Assembly (NCBI GenBank): GCA_032718475.1
Contig: JAUCBJ010000901.1
Coordinates: 1 to 44,963 of the forward strand
Origin: Nemertoderma westbladi
Taxonomy: Eukaryota > Xenacoelomorpha > Nemertodermatida > Nemertodermatidae
DNA length: 44,963 nt
Direction: 5' to 3'
Part shown: piece after piece, positions 13,309 to 24,719 of the stretch
Numbering within the stretch: the first letter of the stretch is position 1
Layout: every line of letters starts with the position of its first letter
Translations under genes and position numbers: made by a program
The notes under the pieces: model-generated
What the model saw: only the letters and a program-made list of their open reading frames with translations
What the model was told of the DNA's origin: nothing
Database searches by the model: none

Positions 13309-13493
13309 CTCGCAAACATCATGGCAACAAGATCCTCCGGAACTATTCCTATTCGTCTGTCCCAATTGTTACAAACGTAAATAGCCTTGCCGGTTCTCTT
13401 GTCGTCCTCTCTCACGGTGAGTAGAGACTCGCCAGGGGGCGCACCTTTACACCCCTTTATGTAGGATATGAAGTCAATAGAATAAGTTGTCAT
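13309..13493 (-). CDS. Candidate first coding exon of the unrecognised small gene
   Basis: From an ATG at 13,493 the minus strand stays open for 185 bp to a possible donor, AG|GTGCAA. It encodes a segment that includes APPGESLLTVREDD, AIYVCNNWDRRIGI and PEDLVAMMF. This exon is more GC-rich than its surroundings, as coding DNA is in this window (compare SPT5). The donor phase matches the acceptor of the exon at 10,446. A stronger GTAAGT donor lies just downstream (13,272-13,277) but would break the frame in that exon. I do not recognise the protein. The ATG could instead lie inside an internal exon with its true start upstream. Confidence 0.35.
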
Positions 13494-14456
13494 CGTAAAT
13501 AAATAGTTAATAAAACTCAATTAAATGGATACGTTAGGGAGCAAAATTGTCGACGCAATATATTCGTGTAGAATGGTAACTTAAACTCCGTAGGTGTAAC
13601 CGGAAAGTTTGAATATTGTATAATTTTGTTAGGAATTGTAGCATCCCAATAAAGTGTGCGTAGTTCAAAATAATTTTAAAATGTTAATTATTAGTAGTGG
13701 GGATTCACTACATAACCGCGGTATTTATAGCGTAATTTATTATTAATACCCGGAAAGAAATACAATAAACGTCAAACCGAGTGGAAAACCCGAAGAACTT
13801 ATCGTACGGTACACCGGGTATGCACTTAAGGAGAGCACCTGCTCATTTTTAATAGGACTAAATGCAAACGTTGGATTATTATTGTATTATTATAAAGCAT
13901 TAAAGCATCAAAGTATAGCAAAGCAACCACGATTTCCTTATAACTTTCCGAACCCTCCTTTATAATCCTCGCCTATTTTCTATTTATGATTAAATCATCC
14001 GTGGAATATTTAACTTACATGATTGTATATTGTAATTCCACGATTATCCACAATAACATTAATTTACACCATTGACACGTCCCTATTCTACAATCCAATA
14101 GGCCTGTTATCATTATTTAAAAATAACCCCATGAATAATATATTTTAGAATAATAATCAAAGTGATACACAAGGCAGTATAAGTCTCATAGGCAAAACAA
14201 TCTGATTTTAAGTCCAACATTTAATTATAATAAATATAAAATTAATAATTAGCGTCGTTATATCGAATGGCGGGGTTGATGAACAATGACAGGGGGAATG
14301 ACGACATACGACATATTGGGGGAGGATGAATTATATGGTTGGACCTTAGACAGGCATGGAAAGGAAGATGGGAGAGGGAAGAGCGATTTGGAGAAAAGGA
14401 GAATGGAGAAATGAAAGGGAAGTAAGAAGGGGAAAGGAAGGAAGGGAAATGTGATC
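13494..14456. other. Gene-free stretch, purine-rich toward its end
   Basis: No gene is supported. From about 14,340 the plus strand becomes strongly purine-rich (GGAAAGGAAG-type sequence), which leads directly into the purine-rich 30-bp satellite. Confidence 0.6.
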
Positions 14457-17400
14457 AGGTCTAGGAGTCGCCGAGGTAAAGGAAGTAGGTCTAGGAGTCG
14501 CCGAGGTAAAGGAAGTAGGTCTAGGAGTCGCCGAGGTAAAGGAAGTAGGTCTAGGAGTCGCCGAGGTAAAGGAAGTAGGTCTAGGAGTCGCCGAGGTAAA
14601 GGAAGTAGGTCTAGGAGTCGCCGAGGTAAAGGAAGTAGGTCTAGGAGTCGCCGAGGTAAAGGAAGTAGGTCTAGGAGTCGCCGAGGTAAAGGAAGTAGGT
14701 CTAGGAGTCGCCGAGGTAAAGGAAGTAGGTCTAGGAGTCGCCGAGGTAAAGGAAGTAGGTCTAGGAGTCGCCGAGGTAAAGGAAGTAGGTCTAGGAGTCG
14801 CCGAGGTAAAGGAAGTAGGTCTAGGAGTCGCCGAGGTAAAGGAAGTAGGTCTAGGAGTCGCCGAGGTAAAGGAAGTAGGTCTAGGAGTCGCCGAGGTAAA
14901 GGAAGTAGGTCTAGGAGTCGCCGAGGTAAAGGAAGTAGGTCTAGGAGTCGTCGAGGTAAAGGAAGTAGGTCTAGGAGTCGTTGAGGTAAAAGAAGTAGGT
15001 CTAGGAGTCGCCGAGGTAAAGGAAGTAGGTCTGGGAGTCGCCGAGGTAAAGGAAGTAGGTCTAGCAGTCGCCGAGGTAAAGGAAGTAGGTCTAGGAGTCG
15101 CCGAGGTAAAGGAAGTAGGTCTAGGAGTCGCCGAGGTAAAGGAAGTAGGTCTAGGAGTCGCCGAGGTAAAGGAAGTAGGTCTAGGAGTCGCCGAGGTAAA
15201 GGAAGTAGGTCTAGGAGTCGCCGAGGTAAAGGAAGTAGGTCTAGGAGTCGCCGAAGTAAAGGAAGTAGGTCTAGGAGTCGCCGAGGTAAAGGAAGTAGGT
15301 CTAGGAGTCGCCGAGGTAAAGGAAGTAGGTCTAGGAGTCGCCGAGGTAAAGGAAGTAGGTCTAAGAGTCGCCGAGGTAAAGGAAGTAGGTCTAGGAGTCG
15401 CCGAGATAAAGGAAGTAGGTCTAGGAGTCGCCGAGGTAAAGGAAGTAGGTCTAGGAGTCGTCGAGGTAAAGGAAGTAGGTCTAGGAGTCGCCGAGGTAAA
15501 GGAAGTAGGTCTAGGAGTCGCCGAGGTAAAGGAAGTAGGTCTAGGAGTCGCCGAGGTAAAGGAAGTAGGTCTAGGAGTCGCCGAGGTAAAGGAAGTAGGT
15601 CTAGGAGTCGCCGAGGTAAAGGAAGTAGGTCTAGGAGTCGCCGAGGTAAAGGAAGTAGGTCTAGGAGTCGCCGAGGTAAAGGAAGTAGGTCTAGGAGTCG
15701 CCGAGGTAAAGGAAGTAGGTCTAGGAGTCGCCGAGGTAAAGGAAGTAGGTCTAGGAGTCGCCGAGGTAAAGGAAGTAGGTCTAGGAGTCGCCGAGGTAAA
15801 GGAAGTAGGTCTAGGAGTCGCCGAGGTAAAGGAAGTAGGTCTAGGAGTCGCCGAGGTAAAGGAAGTAGGTCTAGGAGTCGCCGAGGTAAAGGAAGTAGGT
15901 CTAGGAGTCGCCGAGGTAAAGGAAGTCGGTCTAGGAGTCGCCGAGGTAAAGGAAGTGGGTCTAGGAGTCGCCGAGGTAAAGGAAGTAGGTCTAGGAGTCG
16001 CCGAGGTAAAGGAAGTAGGTCTAGGAGTCGCCGAGGTAAAGGAAGTAGGTCTAGGAGTCGCCGAGGTAAAGGAAGTAGGTCTAGGAGTCGCCGAGGTAAA
16101 GGAAGTAGGTCTAGGAGTCGCCGAGGTAAAGGAAGTAGGTCTAGGAGTCGCCGAGGTAAAGGAAGTAGGTCTAGGAGTCGCCGAGGTAAAGGAAGTAGGT
16201 CTAGGAGTCGCCGAGGTAAAGGAAGTAGGTCTAGGAGTCGCCGAGGTAAAGGAAGTAGGTCTAGGAGTCGCCGAGGTAAAGGAAGTAGGGCTAGGAGTCG
16301 CCGAGGTAAAGGAAGTAGGTCTAGGAGTCGCCGAGGTAAAGGAAGTTGGTCTAGGAGTCACCGAGGTAAAGGAAGTAGGTCTAGGAGTCGCCGAGGTAAA
16401 GGAAGTAGGTCTAGGAGTCGCCGAGGTAAAGGAAGTAGGTCTAGGAGTCGCCGAGGTAAAGGAAGTAGGTCTAGGAGTCGCCGAGGTAAAGGAAGTAGGT
16501 CTAGGAGTCGCCGAGGAAAAGGAAGTCGGTCTAGGAGTCGCCGAGGTAAAGGAAGTAGGTCTAGGAGTCGCCGAGGTAAAGGAAGTAGGTCTAGGAGTCG
16601 CCGAGGTAAAGGAAGTCGGTCTAGGAGTCGTCGAGGTAAAGGAAGTAGGTCTAGGAGTCGCCGAGGTAAAGGAAGTCGGTCTAGGAGTCGCCGAGGTAAA
16701 GGAAGTAGGTCTAGGAGTCGCCGAGGTAAAGGAAGTAGGTCTAGGAGTCGCCGAGGTAAAGGAAGTAGGTCTAGCAGTCGCCGAGGTAAAGGAAGTAGGT
16801 CTAGGAGTCGCCGAGGTAAAGGAAGTAGGTCTAGGAGTCGCCGAGGTAGAGGAAGTAGGTCTAGGAGTCGCCGAGGTAAAGGAAGTAGGTCTAGGAGTCG
16901 CCGAGGTAAAGGAAGTAGGTCTAGGAGTCGCCGAGGTAAAGGAAGTCGGTCTAGGAGTCGCCGAGGTAAAGGAAGTAGGTCTAGGAGTCGCCGAGGTAAA
17001 GGAAGTCGGTCTAGGAGTCGCCGAGGTAAAGGAAGTGGGTCTAGGAGTCGCCGAGGTAAAGGAAGTAGGTCTAGGAGTCGCCGAGGTAAAGGAAGTAGGT
17101 CTAGAAGTCGCCGAGGTAAAGGAAGTAGGTCTACGAGTCGCCGAGGTAAAGGAAGTAGGTCTACGAGTCGCCGAGGTAAAGGAAGTAGGTCTAGGAGTCG
17201 CCGAGGTAAAGGAAGTAGGTCTAGGAGTCGCCGAGGTAAAGGAAGTAGGTCTAGGAGTCGCCGAGGTAAAGGAAGTAGGTCTAGGAGTCGCCGAGGTAAA
17301 GGAAGTAGGTCTAGGAGTCGCCGAGGTAAAGGAAGTAGGTCTAGGAGTCGCCGAGGTAAAGGAAGTAGGTCTAGGAGTCGCCGAGGTAAAGGAAGTAGGT

Positions 17401-20400
17401 CTAGGAGTCGCCGAGGTAAAGGAAGTAGGTCTAGGAGTCGCCGAGGTAAAGGAAGTAGGTCTAGGAGTCGCCGAGGTAAAGGAAGTAGGTCTAGGAGTCG
17501 CCGAGGTAAAGGAAGTAGGTCTAGGAGTCGCCGAGGTAAAGGAAGTAGGTCTAGGAGTCGCCGAGGTAAAGGAAGTAGGTCTAGGAGTCGCCGAGGTAAA
17601 GGAAGTCGGTCTAGGAGTCGCCGAGGTAAAGGAAGTAGGTCTAGGAGTCGCCGAGGTAAAGGAAGTAGGTCTAGGAGTCGCCGAGGTAAAGGAAGTAGGT
17701 CTAGGAGTCGCCGAGGTAAAGGAAGTAGGTCTAGGAGTCGCCGAGGTAAAGGAAGTAGGTCTAGGAATCGCCGAGGTAAAGGAAGTCGGTCTAGGAGTCG
17801 CCGAGGTAAAGGAAGTCGGTCTACGAGTCGCCGAGGTAAAGGAAGTAGGTCTAGGAGTCGCCGAGGTTAAGGAAGTAGGTCTAGGAGTCGCCGAGGTAAA
17901 GGAAGTAGGTCTAGGAGTCGCCGAGGTAAAGGAAGTCGGTCTAGGAGTCGCCGAGGTAAAGGAAGTAGGTCTAGCAGTCGCCGAGGTAAAGGAAGTAGGT
18001 CTAGGAGTCGCCGAGGTAAAGGAAGTAGGTCTAGGAGTCGCCGAGGTAAAGGAAGTAGGTCTAGGAGTCGTCGAGGTAAAGGAAGTAGGTCTAGGAGTCG
18101 CCGAGGTAAAGGAAGTCGGTCTAGGAGTCGCCGAGGTAAAGGAAGTAGGTCTAGGAGTCGCCGAGGTAAAGGAAGTAGGTCTAGGAGTCGCCGAGGTAAA
18201 GGAAGTAGGTCTAGGAGTCGCCGAGGTAAAGGAAGTCGGTCTAGGAGTCGCCGAGGTAAAGGAAGTAGGTCTAGGAGTCGCCGAGGTAAAGGAAGTAGGT
18301 CTAGGAGTCGCCGAGGTAAAGGAAGTAGGTCTAGGAGTCGCCGAGGTAAAGGAAGTAGGTCTAGGAGTCGCCGAGGTAAAGGAAGTAGGTCTAGGAGTCG
18401 CCGAGGTAAAGGAAGTAGGTCTAGGAGTCGCCGAGGTAAAGGAAGTAGGTCTAGGAGTCGCCGAGGTAAAGGAAGTAGGTCTAGGAGTCGCCGAGGTAAA
18501 GGAAGTAGGTCTAGGAGTCGCCGAGGTAAAGGAAGTAGGTCTAGGAGTCGCCGAGGTAAAGGAAGTCGGTCTAGGAGTCGCCGAGGTAAAGGAAGTAGGT
18601 CTAGGAGTCGCCGAGGTAAAGGAAGTAGGTCTAGGAGTCGCCGAGGTAAAGGAAGTCGGTCTAGGAGTCGCCGAGGTAAAGGAAGTCGGTCTAGGAGTCG
18701 CCGAGGTAAAGGAAGTAGGTCTAGGAGTCGCCGAGGTAAAGGAAGTAGGTCTAGGAGTCGCCGAGGTAAAGGAAGTAGGTCTAGGAGTCGCCGAGGTAAA
18801 GGAAGTAGGTCTAGGAGTCGCCGGGGTAAAGGAAAGAGGTCTAGGAGTCGCCGAGGTAAAGGAAGTAGGTCTAGGAGTCGCCGAGGTAAAGGAAGTAGGT
18901 CTAGGAGTCGCCGAGGTAAAGGAAGTCGGTCTAGGAGTCGCCGAGGTAAAGGAAGTAGGTCTAGGAGTCGCCGAGGTAAAGGAAGTAGGTGTAGGAGTCG
19001 CCGAGGTAAAGGAAGTAGGTCTAGGAGTCGCCGAGGTAAAGGAAGTCGGTCTAGGAGTCGCCGAGGTAAAGGAAGTAGGTCTAGGAGTCGCCGAGGTAAA
19101 GGAAGTAGGTCTAGGAGTCGCCGAGGTAAAGGAAGTAGGTCTAGGAGTCGCCGAGGTAAAGGAAGTAGGTCTAGGAGTCGCCGAGGTAAAGGAAGTAGGT
19201 CTAGGAGTCGCCGAGGTAAAGGAAGTAGGTCTAGGAGTCGCCGAGGTAAAGGAAGTAGGTCTAGGAGTCGCCGAGGTAAAGGAAGTAGGTCTAGGAGTCG
19301 CCGAGGTAAAGGAAGTAGGTCTAGAAGTCGCCGAGGTAAAGGAAGTAGGTCTAGGAGTCGCCGAGGTAAAGGAAGTAGGTCTAGGAGTCGCCGAGGTAAA
19401 GGAAGTAGGTCTAGGAGTCGCCGAGGTAAAGGAAGTAGGTCTAGGAGTCGCCGAGGTAAAGGAAGTAGGTCTAGGAGTCGCCGAGGTAAAGGAAGTCGGT
19501 CTAGGAGTCGCCGAGGTAAAGGAAGTAGGTCTAGGAGTCGCCGAGGTAAAGGAAGTCGGTCTAGGAGTCGTAGGGGAAAGGAAGTAGGTCTAGGAGTCGC
19601 CGAGGTAAAGGAAGTAGGTCTAGGAGTCGCCGAGGTAAAGGAAGTCGGTCTAGGAGTCGTAGGGGAAAGGAAGTAGGTCTAGGAGTCGCCGAGGCAAAGG
19701 AAGTAGGTCTAGGAGTCGCCGAGGCAAAGTAAGTAGGTCTAGGAGTCGCCGAGGCAAAGGAAGTAGGTCTAGGAGTCGCCGAGGTAAAGGAAGTCGGTCT
19801 AGGAGTCGCCGAGGTAAAGGAAGTAGGTCTAGGAGTCGCCGAGGTAAAGGAAGTAGGTCTAGGAGTCGCCGAGGTAAAGGAAGTAGGTCTAGGAGTCGCC
19901 GAGGTAAAGGAAGTAGGTCTAGGAGTCGCCGAGGTAAAGGAAGTCGGTCTAGGAGTCGCCGAGGCAAAGGAAGTGGGTCTAGGAGTCGCCGAGGTAAAGG
20001 AAGTAGGTCTAGGAGTCGCCGAGGTAAAGGAAGTAGGTCTAGGAGTCGCCGAGGTAAAGGAAGTAGGTCTAGGAGTCGCCGAGGTAAAGGAAGTAGGTCT
20101 AGGAGTCGCCGAGGTAAAGGAAGTAGGTATAGGAGTCGCCGAGGTAAAGGAAGTAGGTCTAGGAGTCGCCGAGGTAAAGGAAGTAGGTCTAGGAGTCGCC
20201 GAGGTAAAGGAAGTAGGTCTAGGAGTCGCCGAGGTAAAGGAAGTCGGTCTAGGAGTCGCCGAGGTAAAGGAAGTAGGTCTAGGAGTCGCCGAGGTAAAGG
20301 AAGTCGGTCTAGGAGTCGTAGGGGAAAGGAAGTAGGTCTAGGAGTCGCCGAGGTAAAGGAAGTAGGTCTAGGAGTCGCCGAGGTAAAGGAAGTCGGTCTA

Positions 20401-20593
20401 GGAGTCGTAGGGGAAAGGAAGTAGGTCTAGGAGTCGCCGAGGCAAAGGAAGTAGGTCTAGGAGTCGCCGAGGCAAAGGAAGTAGGTCTAGGAGTCGCCGA
20501 GGCAAAGGAAGTAGGTCTAGGAGTTGCCGAGGTAAAGGAAGTCGGTCTAGGAGTCGCCGAGGTAAAGGAAGTAGGTCTAGGAGTTGTAGGGGA
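14457..20593. repeat. 30-bp satellite, about 204 copies
   Basis: The unit starts GTCTAGGAGTCG and continues through CCGAGGTAAAGGAAGTAG. From 14,461 to 19,561 there are exactly 170 units with no indel. After that, 29-bp variant units reading GTCGTAGGGGAAAGG occur near 19,561, 19,650, 20,310, 20,399 and 20,580. The commonest variant is GTAGG to GTCGG. About 70% of plus-strand bases are purines. Four of six frames are stop-free across most units, giving long frames encoding GLGVAEVKEV, SRSRRGKGSR, TSFTSATPRP and LPLPRRLLDL repeats. The longest two open at GTG, not ATG. I therefore annotate satellite DNA, not genes. Confidence 0.98.
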
Positions 20594-20673
20594 ACGGGGA
20601 AGGGAATATAATGAAAAGAAGATCGAAAAGTCGGGGGAAGAAAGGAGCAGGTAAGTCTAGATCGAATCAATTC
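20594..20673. other. 80-bp purine-rich junction between two satellites
   Basis: Only about 80 bp of non-repeat DNA separate the 30-bp and 52-bp arrays. It is purine-rich (AAGTCGGGGGAAGAAAGG) and contains ATCGAATCAATTCGAT, a partial palindrome touching the first 52-bp unit. Confidence 0.8.
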
Positions 20674-23600
20674 GATGGTGCAGCTGGATGGAAGAAGTTG
20701 AACTAACTGACTTGAACCGATACTAGATGGTGCAGCTGGATGGAAGAAGTTGAACCAACTGACTTGAACCGATACTAGATGGTGCAGCTGGATGGAAGAA
20801 GTTGAACTAACTGACTTGAACCGATACTAGATGGTGCAGCTGGATGGAAGAAGTTGAACTAACTGACTTGAACCGATACTAGATGGTGTAGCTGGATGGA
20901 AGAAGTTGAACTAACTGACTTGAACCGATACTAGATGGTGCAGCTGGATGGAAGAAGTTGAACTAACTGACTTGAACCGATACTAGATGGTGCAGCTGGA
21001 TGGAAGAAGTTGAACTAACTGACTTGAACCGATACTAGATGGTGCAGCTGGATGGAAGAAGTTGAACTAGCTGACTTGAACCGATACTAGATGGTGTAGC
21101 TGGATGGAAGAAGTTGAACTAACTGACTTGAACCGATACTAGATGGTGTAGCTGGATGGAAGAAGTTGAACTAACTGACTTGAACCGATACTAGATGGTG
21201 CAGCTGGATGGAAGAAGTTGAACTAACTGACTTGAACCGATACTAAATGGTGTAGCTGGATGGAAGAAGTTGAACTAACTGACTTGAACCGATACTAGAT
21301 GGTGTAGCTGGATGGAAGAAGTTGAACTAACTGACTTGAACCGATACTAGATGGTGTAGCTGGATGGAAGAATTTGAACTAACTGACTTGAACCGATACT
21401 AGATGGTGCAGCTGGATGGAAGAAGTTGAACTAGCTGACTTGAACCGATACTAGATGGTGCAGCTGGATGGAAGAAGTTGAACTAACTGACTTGAACCGA
21501 TACTAGATGGTGTAGCTGGATGGAAGAAGTTGAACTAACTGACTTGAACCGATACTAGATGGTGCAGCTGGATGGAAGAAGTTGAACTAACTGACTTGAA
21601 CCGATACTAGATGGTGCAGCTGGATGGAAGAAGTTGAACTAACTGACTTGAACCGATACTAGATGGTGTAGCTGGATGGAAGAAGTTGAACTAACTGACT
21701 TGAACCGATACTAGATGGTGCAGCTGGATGGAAGAAGTTGAACTAGCTGACTTGAACCGATACTAGATGGTGCAGCTGGATGGAAGAAGTTGAACTAACT
21801 GACTTGAACCGATACTAGATGGTGTAGCTGGATGGAAGAAGTTGAACTAACTGACTTGAACCGATACTAGATGGTGCAGCTGGATGGAAGAAGTTGAACT
21901 AACTGACTTGAACCGATACTAGATGGTGCAGCTGGATGGAAGAAGTTGAACTAACTGACTTGAACCGATACTAGATGGTGTAGCTGGATGGAAGAAGTTG
22001 AACTAACTGACTTGAACCGATACTAGATGGTGCAGCTGGATGGAAGAAGTTGAACTAACTGACTTGAACCGATACTAGATGGTGCAGCTGGATGGAAGAA
22101 GTTGAACTAACTGACTTGAACCGATACTAGATGGTGTAGCTGGATGGAAGAAGTTGAACTAACTGACTTGAACCGATACTAGATGGTGCAGCTGGATGGA
22201 AGAAGTTAAACTAACTGACTTGAACCGATACTAGATGGTGCAGCTGGATGGAAGAAGTTGAACTAACTGACTTGAACCGATACTAGATGGTGTAGCTGGA
22301 TGGAAGAAGTTGAACTAACTGACTTGAACCGATACTAGATGGTGCAGCTGGATGGAAGAAGTTGAACTAACTGACTTGAACCGATACTAGATGGTGTAGC
22401 TGGATGGAAGAAGTTGAACTAACTGACTTGAACCGATACTAGATGGTGCAGCTGGATGGAAGAAGTTGAACTAACTGACTTGAACCGATACTAGATGGTG
22501 CAGCTGGATGGAAGAAGTTGAACAAACTGATTTGAACCGATACTAGATGGTGCAGCTGGATGGAAGAAGTTGAACTAACTGACTTGAACCGATACTAGAT
22601 GGTGTAGCTGGATGGAAGAAGTTGAACTAACTGACTTGAACCGATACTAGATGGTGCAGCTGGATGGAAGAAGTTGAACTAGCTGACTTGAACCGATACT
22701 AGATGGTGTAGCTGGATGGAAGAAGTTGAACTAACTGACTTGAACCGATACTAGATGGTGTAGCTGGATGGAAGAAGTTGAACTAACTGACTTGAACCGA
22801 TACTAAATGGTGTAGCTGGATGGAAGAAGTTGAACTAACTGACTTGAACCGATACTAGATGGTGTAGCTGGATGGAAGAAGTTGAACTAACTGACTTGAA
22901 CCGATACTAGATGGTGTAGCTGGATGGAAGAATTTGAACTAACTGACTTGAACCGATACTAGATGGTGCAGCTGGATGGAAGAAGTTGAACTAGCTGACT
23001 TGAACCGATACTAGATGGTGCAGCTGGATGGAAGAAGTTGAACTAACTGACTTGAACCGATACTAGATGGTGCAGCTGGATGGAAGAAGTTGAACTAACT
23101 GACTTGAACCGATACTAGAAGGTGCAGCTGGATGGAAGAAGTTGAACTAACTGACTTGAACCGATAATATATGGTGCAGCTGGATGGAAGAAGTTGAACT
23201 AACTGACTTGAACCGATACTAGATGGTGCAGCTGGATGGAAGAAGTTGAACTAAGTGAATTGAACCGATACTAGATGGTGCAGCTGGATGAAAGAAGTTG
23301 AACTAACTGACTTGAACCGATACTAGATGGTGCAGCTGGATGGAAGAAGTTGAACTAACTGACTTGAACCGATAGTAGATGGTGCAGCTGGATGGAAGAA
23401 GTTGAACTAACTGACTTGAACCGATAATATATGGTGTAGCTGGATGGAAGAAGTTGAACTAACTGACTTGAACCGATACTAGATGGTGCAGCTGGATGGA
23501 AGAAGTTGAACTAACTGACTTGAACCGATACTAGATGGTGCAGCTGGATGGAAGAAGTTGAACTAACTGACTCGAACCGATAGTAGATGGTGCAGCTGGA

Positions 23601-24001
23601 TGGAAGAAGTTGAACTAACTGACTTGAACCGATAATATATGGTGCAGCTGGATGGAAGAAGTTGAACTAACTGCCTTGAACCGATACTAGATGGTGCAGC
23701 TGGATGGAAGAAGTTGAACTAACTGACTTGAACCGATACTAGATGGTGCAGCTGGATGGAAGAAGTTGAACTAACTGACTTGAACCGATACTAGATGATG
23801 CAGCTGGATGGAAGAAGTTGAACTAACTGACTTGAACCGATAATATATGGTGTAGCTGGATGGAAGAAGTTGAACTAACTGACTTGAACCGATACTAGAT
23901 GGTGCAGCTGGATGGAAGAAGTTGAACTAACTGACTTGAACCGATACTAGATGGTGCAGCTGGATGGAAGAAGTTGAACTAACTGACTTGAACCGATACT
24001 A
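20674..24001. repeat. 52-bp satellite, 64 copies
   Basis: Units begin GATGGTGCAGCTGGATGG and end TTGAACCGATACTA. The array length, 3,328 bp, equals 64 x 52 with no indels. Two main subtypes differ at GGTGCAGC versus GGTGTAGC. Rarer markers include CTAGCTGAC, CTAAATGG, GAATTTG, GATAATATATGG and GATAGTAG. Every unit carries stops, so there is no coding potential. Confidence 0.98.
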
Positions 24002-24581
24002 TTTCTTATGTATTTTGTGATTTAATTTGCTGTAGTTAAACACAATTTATTTGTTATAGTGGTAAAGGGCAGAAGTACTTATCGTATATGGTGATATTTT
24101 ATTCCATTTGATCCTTATTGGGTGTCAGAATTGTTATTTTCGCTTTCATTCTTTAGCTACAAGCCTTTAAAAACGTTGTCTCCGTCGTTATTGCATCAGT
24201 TACTACTACTACTAGGTCGAGCGAACTCGGACAAAGAATCGGTTCGGGCATCAGTTACACCGCAGTTACTATTATTAGATAATCATGTTCCTTTAAGAGT
24301 TCCGTATTTTGTACACATTTAATACTATACGTAGCTCAATGTATCTTCGCCAGAACCAGCTTCCACATCCTGACTTGTGTACTGCAAGGTGAAACATGGT
24401 TCCATTCCAATCAATTTGTATTGGATTACGCGACACATGGCTCCATTACTATTCAATTTGTATTGGATTACGCAATGAGGACGGTCAAGATCTTGTATTC
24501 ACACTACAACAAGATTGAAAAAACAGTAGACATACAGTGACAGCTAACTAGCTAGCGGGAGCACAGCTTCTACTGAACTAA
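24002..24581. other. Gene-free stretch after the satellites
   Basis: No gene is supported. A direct repeat of about 40 bp containing CAATTTGTATTGGATTACGC occurs at about 24,411-24,435 and 24,456-24,480. A 66-codon plus-strand frame from 24,122 begins at GTG and has no recognisable content. Confidence 0.5.
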
Positions 24582-24647
24582 GTGGATAGGGCAGTTGCTG
24601 AGGTTGGATTGCATATAAATGCAACCAAAACCGAATACATGAGATTT
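24582..24647 (+). pseudogene. Scrap of LINE reverse transcriptase
   Basis: A 22-codon stretch contains AVAEVGLHINATKTEYMRF, matching the conserved segment of non-LTR reverse transcriptases (GL-x-IN-x2-KTE-x-M) downstream of the YADD region. An in-frame stop sits just upstream, and the following sequence is a G/C run and repeat DNA. It is a dead fragment. Confidence 0.55.
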
Positions 24648-24719
24648 AGGGGGCGGGGGTGTTTACCCCCTGATTTTTTTTCATCAGATTTTTTTTAAAT
24701 GTGTTATCCGATGTAAAAT

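Noticed and set aside
14451-14984. RS-rich 177-codon frame resembling a splicing-factor domain
   Set aside because: Satellite frame starting at GTG; the nearby ATG at 14,449 is followed at once by TGA.
14346-16361. 671-codon minus-strand frame of TSFTSATPRP repeats
   Set aside because: Same satellite, opposite strand; starts at GTG and ends in unique sequence without gene signals. It resembles a mucin or adhesin only because the unit is multiple-of-three.
15955-19587. 1210-codon plus-strand frame of GLGVAEVKEV repeats
   Set aside because: It is the 30-bp satellite read in one of four stop-free frames. It opens at GTG with no ATG, and equally long frames exist on the other strand.
24122-24322. 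66-codon plus-strand frame after the 52-bp satellite
   Set aside because: Starts at GTG, leucine-rich low complexity, no conserved pattern.
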